DNA from: a bacterium
Lineage (GTDB): Bacteria > Bacillota > Bacilli > Lactobacillales > Streptococcaceae
Assembly (NCBI GenBank): GCA_905221545.1
Contig: CAJNDO010000002.1
Coordinates: 1-64,000, forward strand
Direction: 5' to 3'
DNA length: 64,000 nucleotides
Shown: piece by piece, positions 1 through 10,376 of the stretch
Layout: each line of letters begins with the position of its first letter
Position numbering within the stretch: position 1 is the stretch's first letter
Notes under the pieces: generated by a model
The model's input: the letters and a program-made list of their open reading frames with translations, nothing else
Told to the model about the DNA's origin: nothing
The model's database searches: none
Program-made: the position numbers and the translations under genes

Positions 1-792
1 CTCGCTCGTTCGACCTACTACTATCATTTGAAACAGCTAGACAAACCAGATAAGGATCAAAAGCTTAAAGCTGAAATTCAAGCTATTTTTACCGAACAAA
101 AAGGAAATTACGGATATCGTCGAATCCATTTAGAATTAAGAAATCGTGGTTATGTGGTCAATCATAAAAGAGTTCAACGCTTGATGAAAGTGCTCAATTT
201 ACAAGCTAGAATCCGCAAGAAACGCAAGTATTCTTCTCATAAAGGAGATGTTGGCAAGAAAGCAGACAACCTTATTCAACGCCAATTTGAAGCAGCTAAA
301 CCAATGGAAAAGTGTTATACGGACGTGACAGAATTTGCCATTCCAGCAAGCGCTCAAAAGCTTTACTTATCACCAGTTTTAGATGGCTTTAATAGCGAAA
401 TTATCGCCTATAATCTTTCAACTTCACCCAACTTAGAACAAGTAAAAACAATGTTGGAACAAGCATTCACAGAGAAGAGCTACGAGAATACGATTCTCCA
501 TAGTGACCAAGGCTGGCAATATCAACACGATTCTTATCATCAGTTTCTAGAGGGTAAGGGAATTCAAGCATCCATGTCACGTAAGGGTAACAGCCCAGAC
601 AACGGCATGATGGAATCTTTCTTTGGCATTCTGAAATCGGAGATGTTTTATGGTTATGAGAAGTCATTTGAGTCGCTCAACCAATTGGAACAAGCCATTG
701 TAGACTATATTGATTACTACAACAATAAACGAATTAAGGTAAAACTAAAAGGACTCAGTCCTGTGCAATACAGAACTAAATCCTTCGGATAA
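1..792 (+). CDS. IS3-family transposase OrfB, 3' part (start lies left of the window)
   Basis: This is the integrase-like (DDE) transposase of an IS3-family element, which catalyses cutting and joining of the element ends. The frame is open from base 1 and reads LARSTYYYHLKQ before the first possible internal start (TTG at 28), so the gene enters from the left. The HTH_21-like segment (GNYGYRRIHLELRNRG) is followed by the rve catalytic core. The acidic residues are visible: D in YTDVTEFA, D in LHSDQGWQYQ and E in MMESFFGILKSE. The C-terminal NNKRIKVKLKGLSPVQYR is typical of the IS150/IS3 groups. OrfA is not in view. No frameshift is seen, so the visible part looks intact. Confidence 0.9.
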   Translation, partial: LARSTYYYHLKQLDKPDKDQKLKAEIQAIFTEQKGNYGYRRIHLELRNRGYVVNHKRVQRLMKVLNLQARIRKKRKYSSHKGDVGKKADNLIQRQFEAAKPMEKCYTDVTEFAIPASAQKLYLSPVLDGFNSEIIAYNLSTSPNLEQVKTMLEQAFTEKSYENTILHSDQGWQYQHDSYHQFLEGKGIQASMSRKGNSPDNGMMESFFGILKSEMFYGYEKSFESLNQLEQAIVDYIDYYNNKRIKVKLKGLSPVQYRTKSFG

Positions 793-798
793 ATTAAT

Positions 799-823
799 TG
801 TCTAACTTTTTGGGGTCAGTACA
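799..823 (+). repeat. Right terminal inverted repeat of the IS3-family element
   Basis: Directly after the transposase stop the sequence reads TGTCTAACTTTTTGGGGTCA and continues to about 823. This is the usual form of IS3-family ends in streptococci, and it marks the element boundary just upstream of the cbpJ promoter. The left end is outside the window, so pairing could not be tested. Confidence 0.6.
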
Positions 824-862
824 GTTCAGTGTAACTGCTTTTTATATGAGTTTTTATATATG

Positions 863-904
863 TTGACATACGATTTTGTATTTGCTACAATCAGTTATGG
901 AGGA
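863..904 (+). promoter_or_regulatory. cbpJ promoter and ribosome binding site
   Basis: TTGACA (863-868), a 17-bp spacer and TACAAT (886-891) preceded by TGC form a strong extended -10 promoter. GGAGGA at 899-904 sets the ATG at 913. The promoter begins only 40 bp after the IS end. Confidence 0.8.
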
Positions 905-912
905 TAGGTCTA

Positions 913-1854
913 ATGAAAATAGTAAAAAAATTGATGCAGATCGCATTAGCATTCTTTTTCTTTGGTTTGCTAGCAACAAGTGCAGTATTGGCGGATGATG
1001 CTGATTCAGAAGGTTGGAAATTTGTCCAAGAAAATGGTAGAACTTACTACAAGAAGGGTGACATCAAAGAAAAGGCCTGGCGAGTGATTGATGGCAAGAC
1101 CTATTATTTTGATTATGTATCAGGAGAAATGGTTGTCGGCTGGCAATATATCCCGTTTCCATCTAAAGGTAGTACAATTGGTCCTTATCCAAATGGTTTG
1201 AGATTAGAATCTATGCCAATGCCAGAATGGTATTACTTTGGACAAGATGGTGTCTTACAAGAATTTGTTGGCAAGCAAGTTTTAGAGGCAAAAACTGCTA
1301 CAAATACCAACAAACATCATGGGGAACAATATGATAGTCCAGCAGAGAAACGAGTCTATTATTTTGAAGATCAGCGTAGTTATCACACCTTAAAAACTGG
1401 TTGGGTTCATGATGAGGGACACTGGTATTATTTACAGAAGGATAGTGGCTTCGATGCTCGTATCGACAGTTTGACGGTTGGGGAGCTAGTGCGTGGTTGG
1501 ACCAATGACAACTCAACTTGGTACTATCTCGATACAACAAGTGCTGCAATGCAAACTGGTTGGAAACAACTTGGCAATAAGTGGTACTACCTTCGTTCAT
1601 CAGGAGCCATGGCGACGGGTTGGTATCAGGAAGGCTCAACTTGGTATTATTTAGACCAGTCAAATGGTGATATGAAAATTGGCTGGCAATACCTCGGTAA
1701 CAAGTGGTACTATCTCCGTTCATCAGGATCTATGGTCACTGGTTGGTTCCAGGTCGGTAGTAAATGGTACTATGCTTATAGTTCAGGTGTCTTGGCAGTG
1801 AATACGACCGTAGATGGCTATTCTGTCAACTATAATGGCGAATGGGTTCAATAA
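913..1854 (+). CDS. cbpJ: Choline-binding surface protein, CbpJ-like
   Basis: This is a secreted cell-wall protein held by non-covalent binding of choline-binding repeats to phosphocholine on teichoic acids. Residues 1-27 form a signal peptide (MKIVKKLMQIALAFFFFGLL, then AVLADD). The mature 286 residues are rich in GW...WYYL units such as GWKQLGNKWYYLRSSGAMAT. The first half has degenerate units and the second half (from about residue 190) has regular ones. The ending AVNTTVDGYSVNYNGEWVQ is the usual cap of pneumococcal Cbp proteins. No catalytic domain is visible. Position just upstream of the mevalonate operon matches cbpJ of S. pneumoniae from memory, where a role in adhesion and immune evasion has been reported. 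CbpC or CbpF would be the alternatives. Confidence 0.82.
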   Translation: MKIVKKLMQIALAFFFFGLLATSAVLADDADSEGWKFVQENGRTYYKKGDIKEKAWRVIDGKTYYFDYVSGEMVVGWQYIPFPSKGSTIGPYPNGLRLESMPMPEWYYFGQDGVLQEFVGKQVLEAKTATNTNKHHGEQYDSPAEKRVYYFEDQRSYHTLKTGWVHDEGHWYYLQKDSGFDARIDSLTVGELVRGWTNDNSTWYYLDTTSAAMQTGWKQLGNKWYYLRSSGAMATGWYQEGSTWYYLDQSNGDMKIGWQYLGNKWYYLRSSGSMVTGWFQVGSKWYYAYSSGVLAVNTTVDGYSVNYNGEWVQ

Positions 1855-1862
1855 TGAAAGAG

Positions 1863-1893
1863 GCGATTGTGAATGGAAACAATCGCTTTTTTT
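1863..1893 (+). terminator. Rho-independent terminator of cbpJ
   Basis: GCGATTGT (1863-1870) pairs with ACAATCGC (1879-1886) and is followed by seven T. It isolates cbpJ from the mevalonate operon. Confidence 0.85.
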
Positions 1894-1976
1894 GTGAAAA
1901 TATAATAAAATAGATAGGAAAGAATCAATACTTGTGTGAAAAATAAGACGGTCTTTCCGTCTAGCAAAAGGAAAAC

Positions 1977-2855
1977 ATGACAAAAAAAGTGGGTGTCGGT
2001 CAGGCACATAGTAAAATAATTTTAATAGGGGAGCATGCGGTCGTTTACGGGTATCCTGCCATTTCCCTGCCCCTTTTGGAGGTGGAGGTGACTTGTAAGG
2101 TAGTTCCTGCAGCGAGTCCTTGGCGTCTCTATGAGGAGGATACCTTGTCTATGGCAGTTTATGCTTCGCTGGAGTATTTGGATATCAAAGAATCCTGCAT
2201 TCGCTGTGAGATTGACTCGGCTATCCCTGAGAAGCGGGGAATGGGTTCGTCAGCTGCTATCAGCATAGCGGCTATTCGTGCGGTATTTGACTACTATGAG
2301 GCTGATTTACCTCATGATGTACTAGAAATCTTGGTCAATCGGGCGGAGATGATTGCTCATATGAATCCAAGTGGTTTGGATGCCAAGACCTGTCTCAGTG
2401 ACCAGCCTATTCGCTTTATCAAGAACGTAGGATTTACAGAGCTTGAGATGGATCTATCCGCCCATTTGGTGATTGCAGATACGGGCGTTTATGGTCACAC
2501 TCGTGAAGCTATCCAAGTGGTTCAAAGTAAAGGGAAAGATGCCCTACCGTTTTTGCATGCCTTGGGAGAATTGACCCAGCAGGCAGAAGAGGTAATTATA
2601 CGAAAAGATGCTGACGGATTGGGACAAATCCTCAGTCAAGCGCATTTACATTTAAAAGAAATTGGTGTCAGTAGCTCTGAAGCAGACTCGTTGGTTGAAA
2701 CGGCTCTTAACAATGGTGCTTTAGGTGCCAAGATGAGCGGTGGTGGGCTAGGAGGCTGTATCATAGCCTTGGCAGCCGATTTGACACACGCACAAGAACT
2801 AGCAGAAAGATTAGAAGAGAAAGGAGCTGTTCAGACATGGATAGAGAGCCTGTAA
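1977..2855 (+). CDS. mvaK1: Mevalonate kinase
   Basis: It phosphorylates mevalonate to 5-phosphomevalonate with ATP, the first kinase step of the mevalonate route to isopentenyl diphosphate, in the cytoplasm. The GHMP-kinase layout is clear: N-terminal SKIILIGEHAVVYGYPA (residues 12-28), the ATP loop RGMGSSAA (87-94), and the C-terminal glycine motif GAKMSGGGLGGCI near residue 253. The 292 residues match bacterial MvaK1. AAAAGGA lies shortly before the ATG. It is the first gene of a four-gene operon and overlaps the next start by 19 bp. The pneumococcal enzyme is known to be feedback-inhibited by diphosphomevalonate. Confidence 0.96.
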   Translation: MTKKVGVGQAHSKIILIGEHAVVYGYPAISLPLLEVEVTCKVVPAASPWRLYEEDTLSMAVYASLEYLDIKESCIRCEIDSAIPEKRGMGSSAAISIAAIRAVFDYYEADLPHDVLEILVNRAEMIAHMNPSGLDAKTCLSDQPIRFIKNVGFTELEMDLSAHLVIADTGVYGHTREAIQVVQSKGKDALPFLHALGELTQQAEEVIIRKDADGLGQILSQAHLHLKEIGVSSSEADSLVETALNNGALGAKMSGGGLGGCIIALAADLTHAQELAERLEEKGAVQTWIESL

Positions 2856-3776
2856 CAGTACGTTCCTACGCAAATATTGCTATTATCAAATATTGGGGAA
2901 AGAAAAAAGAAAAAGAGATGGTACCTGCCACTAGCAGTATCTCTCTGACTTTAGAAAATACGTATACGGAGACGACCTTGTCGCCTTTACCAACGGATGC
3001 GACTTCTGATGCATTTTATATCAATGGTCAGTTACAAAATGAGGCTGAGCATGCTAAGATGAGTAAGATTATTGACCGCTATCGTCCAGCTGGGGAAGGT
3101 TTTGTCCGTATTGATACTCAAAACAATATGCCTACCGCAGCGGGCTTGTCCTCAAGTTCTAGTGGTTTGTCCGCCTTGGTCAAGGCTTGCAATACTTATT
3201 TCAAGCTTGGATTGGATAGAAGTCAGTTAGCACAGGAGGCTAAGTTTGCATCAGGCTCTTCTTCTCGGAGTTTCTATGGACCACTAGGTGCCTGGGATAA
3301 GGATAGCGGAGAGATTTACCCGGTAGTGACAGACTTGAAACTAGCTATGATTATGTTGGTGCTAGAGGACAAGAAAAAACCAATCTCTAGTCGTGATGGG
3401 ATGAAACTTTGTGTGGAAACCTCGACGACCTTTGATGACTGGGTGCGCCAGTCTGAGAAGGATTATCAGGATATGCTAGTTTATCTCAAAGAAAATGATT
3501 TTGCCAAGGTTGGGGAATTAACGGAGAAAAATGCCCTTGCTATGCACGCTACGACCAAAACAGCATCACCAGCCTTTTCTTATCTGACCGATGCATCTTA
3601 TGAAGCCATGGACTTTGTCCGCCAGCTCCGTGAGCAAGGAGAGGCCTGCTACTTTACCATGGATGCCGGTCCCAATGTTAAGGTCCTCTGTCAAGAGAAA
3701 GACTTGGAGCATTTATCTGAAATCTTTAGTCAGCGTTATCGCTTGATTGTGTCAAAAACAAAGGATTTGAGCCAAG

Positions 3777-3790
<14 letters not shown>
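2837..3790 (+). CDS. mvaD: Diphosphomevalonate decarboxylase
   Basis: It converts mevalonate diphosphate to isopentenyl diphosphate by ATP-dependent decarboxylation. The N-terminal signature SYANIAIIKYWGKKKEKEMV and the serine-rich ATP loop MPTAAGLSSSSSGLSALV (about residues 98-115) identify the family, and 317 residues is the usual length. It overlaps mvaK1 by 19 bp and mvaK2 by 14 bp, so translation of the three kinase-fold genes is probably coupled. Nothing in the sequence looks broken. Confidence 0.96.
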
Positions 3791-5792
<2,002 letters not shown>

Positions 5793-5854
5793 CCATCTTC
5801 AGACCGAGGTGACTTTTTTGAATTGTGATAAAATAGAAGGAAGAGGATGAACCT

Positions 5855-6553
5855 ATGAGAAAATTTAAAATCTTTTTATTTATCGAAGCCTGTCTTTTGA
5901 CGGGAGCTCTGATTTTGATGGTGTCAGAGCATTTTTCACGTTTTCTGCTGATTTTATTCCTCTTTTTGCTTTTGATTCGCTATTACACTGGTAAAGAGGG
6001 CAATAATCTTCTGTTAGTAGTGGCAAGCATTCTCTTCTTTTTCATCGTTATGCTCAATCCCTTTGTGATTCTAGCTATTTTTGTTGCGGTTATATACAGC
6101 CTCTTTCTTCTGTATCCGATGATGAATCAGGAAAAAGAGCAGACCAATTTGGTGTTTGAAGAGGTGGTGACGGTTAAGAAGGAGAAAAATCGTTGGTTTG
6201 GTAATCTCCATCATTTTTCAAGTTACCAGAATTGCCAGTTTGATGATATCAATCTTTTCCGTCTTATGGGTAAAGACACCATCCATCTGGAGAGGGTGAT
6301 TCTAACCAATCATGACAATGTCATTATCCTCAGAAAGATGGTAGGAACGACCAAAATCATTGTGCCTGTTGATGTGGAAGTCAGTCTTAGTGTTAACTGT
6401 CTCTATGGGGATTTGACTTTCTTCAACCAGCCCAAGCGAGCCCTCCGCAATGAACACTATCATCAAGAAACAAGAGACTATCTCAAGAGTAACAAGAGTG
6501 TCAAGATTCTCTTGACCACTATGATTGGGGATGTGGAGGTGGTCAGAGGATGA
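5855..6553 (+). CDS. liaF: LiaF-type membrane protein, regulator of the LiaSR envelope-stress system
   Basis: In Bacillus and streptococci LiaF holds the sensor kinase LiaS inactive until cell-wall-active agents are present. The first 90 residues form about four hydrophobic helices (FLFIEACLLTGALILMV, FLLILFLFLLLIRYY, LLLVVASILFFFIVM, FVILAIFVAVIYSLFLLY). The soluble C-terminal half carries the LiaF-like domain (ILRKMVGTTKIIVPVDVEVS). It overlaps liaS by 4 bp (ATGA). A weak -10, TAAAAT at 5829-5834, lies 20 bp upstream of the start. The three-gene order gives the assignment. Confidence 0.9.
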   Translation: MRKFKIFLFIEACLLTGALILMVSEHFSRFLLILFLFLLLIRYYTGKEGNNLLLVVASILFFFIVMLNPFVILAIFVAVIYSLFLLYPMMNQEKEQTNLVFEEVVTVKKEKNRWFGNLHHFSSYQNCQFDDINLFRLMGKDTIHLERVILTNHDNVIILRKMVGTTKIIVPVDVEVSLSVNCLYGDLTFFNQPKRALRNEHYHQETRDYLKSNKSVKILLTTMIGDVEVVRG

Positions 6554-7548
6554 AAAAACAAGCTTATGTAATTATTGCCCTCACCTCTGTCCTATTTGTC
6601 TTATTTCTCTCCCACAGCTTGCTGGAAATCCTTGATTTTGACTGGTCTCTTTTCCTGCATGATGTCGAAAAAACAGAAAAATTTGTCTTTTTGTTGTTGG
6701 TATTCAGCATGTCCATGACCTGTCTCTTAGTCCTGTTTTGGCGAGGTGTGGAAGAGATTTCTTTAAGAAAAATGCAGGCCAATCTCAAGCGTTTGTTGGC
6801 AGGGAAAGAAGTGGTTAAGGTTTCAGATCCAGATTTGGACGCCAGTTTCAAGTCCTTGTCAGGCAAACTTAACCTTTTGACAGAGGCTCTTCAAAAAGCT
6901 GAAAATCACAGTCTTGCTCAGGAAGAGGAAATCATCGAGAAAGAACGAAAGCGGATTGCTCGGGATTTGCACGATACAGTCAGTCAGGAGTTGTTTGCGG
7001 CTCACATGATTTTATCAGGCGTCAGTCAGCAGACTTTGAAACTGGATAGAGAAAAGATGCAGACTCAGTTGCAGAGTGTCACAGCCATCCTTGAAACAGC
7101 CCAGAAGGATTTGCGGGTCTTGCTCCTGCACTTGCGACCAGTTGAATTGGAACAAAAGAGCTTGATAGAAGGGATTCAAATCCTCTTAAAGGAGCTTGAG
7201 GATAAGAGTGATCTCAAGGTTAGTCTTAAGCAAAACGTGTCTAGATTGCCTAAGAAAATCGAGGAGCATATCTTCCGTATCCTGCAAGAGTTAATCAGCA
7301 ATACCCTCCGCCATGCTCAGGCCTCTTGTTTGGATGTCTATCTCTATCAGACGGATATTGAATTGCAACTGAAGGTAGTCGACAATGGGATTGGTTTTCA
7401 GTTGGGGAGTTTCGATGACTTGAGTTATGGACTCCGTAATATCAAGGAGCGGGTCGAAGATATGGCAGGGACGGTTCAGTTATTAACAGCTCCCAAGCAA
7501 GGTTTGGCAGTTGATATCCGTATTCCCTTGTTAGATAAGGAATTATAA
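6550..7548 (+). CDS. liaS: LiaS/VraS-type sensor histidine kinase (HK03)
   Basis: A membrane sensor kinase that phosphorylates LiaR when lipid II cycling is disturbed. Two membrane segments (about residues 5-25 and 45-64) enclose a very short external loop, as in intramembrane-sensing kinases. A linker leads to the HisKA_3 motif ERKRIARDLHDTVSQE with the phospho-acceptor His141, then the N-box QELISNTLRHAQA and the G-box VVDNGIGFQLG of the ATPase domain. Its stop is 9 bp before liaR. Confidence 0.93.
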   Translation: MKKQAYVIIALTSVLFVLFLSHSLLEILDFDWSLFLHDVEKTEKFVFLLLVFSMSMTCLLVLFWRGVEEISLRKMQANLKRLLAGKEVVKVSDPDLDASFKSLSGKLNLLTEALQKAENHSLAQEEEIIEKERKRIARDLHDTVSQELFAAHMILSGVSQQTLKLDREKMQTQLQSVTAILETAQKDLRVLLLHLRPVELEQKSLIEGIQILLKELEDKSDLKVSLKQNVSRLPKKIEEHIFRILQELISNTLRHAQASCLDVYLYQTDIELQLKVVDNGIGFQLGSFDDLSYGLRNIKERVEDMAGTVQLLTAPKQGLAVDIRIPLLDKEL

Positions 7549-7557
7549 GGAGTAAAG

Positions 7558-8190
7558 ATGAAAATTTTACTAGTAGATGACCATGAAATGGTCCGATTGG
7601 GCTTGAAAAGCTACTTTGACCTCCAAGATGATGTGGAAGTTGTAGGGGAAGCGGCCAATGGGGCTCAAGGCATTGACTTGGCCTTGGAATTGCGTCCAGA
7701 TGTCATTGTCATGGATATTGTCATGCCTGAGATGAATGGGATTGACGCAACCTTGGCCATTCTCAAAGAATGGCCTGAAGCCAAGATTTTGATTGTGACC
7801 TCTTACTTGGACAATGAAAAAATCATGCCTGTCTTAAATGCAGGTGCTCGGGGCTATATGCTCAAGACTTCTAGTGCAGATGAATTGCTCCATGCTGTCC
7901 GCAAGGTGGCTGCTGGCGAGTTGGCCATTGAGCAAGAGGTCAGCAAGAAGGTCGAATACCACCGCAATCATATGGAACTTCATGAAGACCTGACTGCGCG
8001 GGAGCGAGATGTGCTCCAACTCATCGCCAAGGGTTATGAAAATCAGCGCATCGCAGATGAACTTTTTATCTCTCTCAAGACGGTCAAGACTCACGTGTCT
8101 AACATTCTTGCCAAACTTGAGGTCAGCGACCGCACCCAGGCAGCGGTCTATGCCTTTCAGCACCACTTGGTGGGTCATGAGGAGTTTTAG
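7558..8190 (+). CDS. liaR: LiaR/VraR-type response regulator (RR03)
   Basis: A NarL/FixJ-type DNA-binding response regulator acting with LiaS on cell-envelope-stress genes. The receiver domain has the acidic pair in LLVDDHE, the phospho-acceptor Asp53 in DVIVMDIVMPEMNG and the conserved lysine in GYMLKTSSADE. The LuxR-type HTH covers about residues 146-200 (LTARERDVLQLIAKGYENQR, then SLKTVKTHVSNILAKL). The length of 210 residues is normal. The stop codon abuts the next ATG with no gap. Confidence 0.94.
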   Translation: MKILLVDDHEMVRLGLKSYFDLQDDVEVVGEAANGAQGIDLALELRPDVIVMDIVMPEMNGIDATLAILKEWPEAKILIVTSYLDNEKIMPVLNAGARGYMLKTSSADELLHAVRKVAAGELAIEQEVSKKVEYHRNHMELHEDLTARERDVLQLIAKGYENQRIADELFISLKTVKTHVSNILAKLEVSDRTQAAVYAFQHHLVGHEEF

Positions 8191-8847
8191 ATGAGTTTAA
8201 CTGATTTACTTGAGGAGCTAGAAGCAGCAAAAGATCCTAAAAAAGCAGGGCCCATGGAGGCCTATATGCGCCATCAATTTCCCTTTCTAGGCGTTGCGGC
8301 GCCAGAAAGAAATAAACTTTATAAAAAATACTTTCCAGAAGCGAAAAAAACAAAGATTATCGATTGGGATTTTGTAGATACTTGCTGGGAAAAAGAGTCT
8401 AGAGAATACCAGTATGTGGCTGCCAATTATTTGAAAGCAATGCAGTCTTATCTAAAGGACAGCGATTTGCCTAAGCTAGAGCAGTTGGTTGTTACCAAGT
8501 CTTGGTGGGATACGGTGGATATCCTAGATCGCGTAGTAGGGAGTTTGGTATACAATAAGCCGGAAATGGAAAAACTAATCCTCCAATGGAGCCTGTCAGA
8601 CAATATCTGGTTGAGACGAGTCGCTATTGACCACCAGTTGTTAAGAAAAGAGAAGACCAATGTTCAATTAATGGAAAAGATTCTGCTTCATAATTTGAAC
8701 CAAACAGAATTCTTTATTAATAAATCCATTGGCTGGGTTCTGAGAGACTACTCCAAAACGAATCCAGCTTGGGTAGCATGCTTCATTGAGAAAAACAAGG
8801 AAAGAATGGCTGAACTTAGTATTAAAGAAGCGAGCAAGTACCTCTAG
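8191..8847 (+). CDS. DNA alkylation repair protein, AlkD-like HEAT-repeat family
   Basis: This resembles the AlkC/AlkD-like glycosylase family that removes alkylated bases without base flipping. It has 218 residues, largely helical, with MRHQFPFLGVAAPERNKLYK near the N terminus. The conserved middle has WDFVDTCWEKESREYQYVA, then SWWDTVDILDRVVG and WLRRVAIDHQLL, and ends with FFINKSIGWVLRDYSKTNP. The ATG follows the liaR stop directly, so it is probably translated from the liaFSR mRNA. Substrate specificity cannot be read from sequence. Confidence 0.85.
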   Translation: MSLTDLLEELEAAKDPKKAGPMEAYMRHQFPFLGVAAPERNKLYKKYFPEAKKTKIIDWDFVDTCWEKESREYQYVAANYLKAMQSYLKDSDLPKLEQLVVTKSWWDTVDILDRVVGSLVYNKPEMEKLILQWSLSDNIWLRRVAIDHQLLRKEKTNVQLMEKILLHNLNQTEFFINKSIGWVLRDYSKTNPAWVACFIEKNKERMAELSIKEASKYL

Positions 8848-8872
8848 CATCATTGAAAAGCGCATTCGTTAC

Positions 8873-8902
8873 TTGAAAAAAGTCGCTCGTTTATGTTATA
8901 AT
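8873..8902 (+). promoter_or_regulatory. tig promoter
   Basis: TTGAAA (8873-8878), an 18-bp spacer and TATAAT (8897-8902) with TGT directly before it. AAGGAG precedes the ATG at 8940. Confidence 0.8.
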
Positions 8903-8939
8903 AGACTGTATTTAAAAAATTTTAAGGAGAAATGACAGA

Positions 8940-10223
8940 ATGTCTGTATCATTTGAAAACAAAGAAACAAACCGTGGTGTCTTGACTTTCACTATCTCTC
9001 AAGACCAAATCAAACCAGAATTGGACCGTGTCTTCAACTCAGTGAAGAAATCTCTTAATGTTCCAGGTTTCCGTAAAGGTCACCTTCCACGTCCTATCTT
9101 CGACAAAAAATTTGGTGAAGAGTCACTTTACCAAGACGTTATGAACGCTCTTTTGCCAAACGCTTATGAAGCAGCTGTAAAAGAAGCTGGTCTTGAAGTG
9201 GTTGCTCAACCAAAAATTGACGTAACTTCAATGGAAAAAGGTCAAGACTGGGTTATCACTGCTGAAGTTGTTACAAAACCTGAAGTAAAATTGGGTGACT
9301 ACAAAAACCTTGAAGTATCAGTTGATGTAGAAAAAGAAGTAACTGACGCTGATGTTGAAGAGCGTATCGAACGTGAACGCAACAACTTGGCTGAATTGGT
9401 TATCAAAGAAGCTGCTGCTGAAAATGGTGATACTGTTGTTATCGACTTCGTTGGTTCTATCGACGGTGTTGAATTTGACGGTGGAAAAGGTGAAAACTTC
9501 TCACTTGGACTTGGTTCAGGTCAATTCATCCCTGGTTTCGAAGACCAATTGGTAGGTCACTCAGCTGGTGAAACTGTTGACGTTATCGTAACATTCCCAG
9601 AAGACTATCAAGCAGAAGACCTTGCAGGTAAAGAAGCTAAATTCGTGACAACTATCCACGAAGTAAAAGCTAAAGAAGTTCCAGCTCTTGACGATGAACT
9701 TGCAAAAGACATCGACGAAGAAGTTGAAACACTTGCTGAATTGAAAGAAAAATACCGCAAGGAATTGACTGCTGCTAAAGAAGAAGCATACAAAGATGCA
9801 GTTGAAGGTGCAGCAATTGATAAAGCTGTAGAAAACGCTGAAATCGTAGAACTTCCAGAAGAAATGATTCACGAAGAAGTTCACCGCTCAGTAAATGAAT
9901 TCCTTGGAAACTTGCAACGTCAAGGTATCAACCCTGACATGTACTTCCAAATCACTGGAACTACTCAAGAAGACCTTCACAACCAATACCAAGCAGAAGC
10001 TGAGTCACGTACTAAGACTAACCTTGTTATCGAAGCAGTTGCTAAAGCTGAAGGTTTTGACGCTTCAGAAGAAGAAATCCAAAAAGAAATCGAGCAATTG
10101 GCAACAGACTACAACATGGAAGTTGCTCAAGTACAAAGCTTGCTTTCAGCTGATATGTTGAAACACGATATCACAATCAAAAAAGCTGTTGAATTGATTA
10201 CAAGCACAGCAACAGTTAAATAA
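8940..10223 (+). CDS. tig: Trigger factor, ribosome-bound chaperone and prolyl isomerase
   Basis: It binds ribosomal protein L23 at the exit tunnel and shields nascent chains. The N-terminal domain carries the ribosome-docking signature GFRKGHLP (residues 43-50). The FKBP-type isomerase domain lies near 160-245 ([20 protein letters not shown]). The remaining helical C-terminal domain gives the chaperone cradle. At 427 residues it is full length. Codon use is strongly biased toward highly expressed codons (GAA, AAA, GGT, CTT), unlike its neighbours. It is monocistronic, between its own promoter and terminator. Confidence 0.97.
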   Translation: MSVSFENKETNRGVLTFTISQDQIKPELDRVFNSVKKSLNVPGFRKGHLPRPIFDKKFGEESLYQDVMNALLPNAYEAAVKEAGLEVVAQPKIDVTSMEKGQDWVITAEVVTKPEVKLGDYKNLEVSVDVEKEVTDADVEERIERERNNLAELVIKEAAAENGDTVVIDFVGSIDGVEFDGGKGENFSLGLGSGQFIPGFEDQLVGHSAGETVDVIVTFPEDYQAEDLAGKEAKFVTTIHEVKAKEVPALDDELAKDIDEEVETLAELKEKYRKELTAAKEEAYKDAVEGAAIDKAVENAEIVELPEEMIHEEVHRSVNEFLGNLQRQGINPDMYFQITGTTQEDLHNQYQAEAESRTKTNLVIEAVAKAEGFDASEEEIQKEIEQLATDYNMEVAQVQSLLSADMLKHDITIKKAVELITSTATVK

Positions 10224-10227
10224 TCTT

Positions 10228-10332
10228 ATACTCTTCGAAAATCAAATTCAAACCACGTCAGCGTCACCTTACCGTACTCAAGTACAGCTTGCGGCTAGCT
10301 TCCTAGTTTGCTCTTTGATTTTCATTGAGTAT
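10228..10332 (+). repeat. BOX element, A-C type without boxB
   Basis: A 105-bp dispersed repeat of Mitis-group streptococci. It begins ATACTCTTCGAAAATCAAA and continues into CAAACCACGTCAGCGTCACC (boxA). It ends with TGCGGCTAGCTTCCTAGTTT and TTTGATTTTCATTGAGTAT (boxC). No boxB is present between them. The two ends are imperfect inverted repeats. It sits between the tig stop and the shared terminator. Confidence 0.88.
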
Positions 10333-10340
10333 TCATAAAC

Positions 10341-10369
10341 AAAAATCCCACCTGAATTGGTGGGTTTTC
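10341..10369. terminator. Bidirectional terminator between tig and recD2
   Basis: CCCACC (10347-10352) pairs with GGTGGG (10359-10364). A-rich sequence on the left and T-rich sequence on the right allow use from both strands. Confidence 0.82.
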
Positions 10370-10376
10370 TTGTGCA

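Noticed and set aside
9561..9884. A 107-codon minus-strand frame inside tig
   Set aside because: Extreme Phe/Cys content reflects GAA/AAA-rich sense codons of tig, not a real gene.
10228..10332. RUP repeat
   Set aside because: I first considered RUP because of the size, but the boxA and boxC sequences identify BOX.
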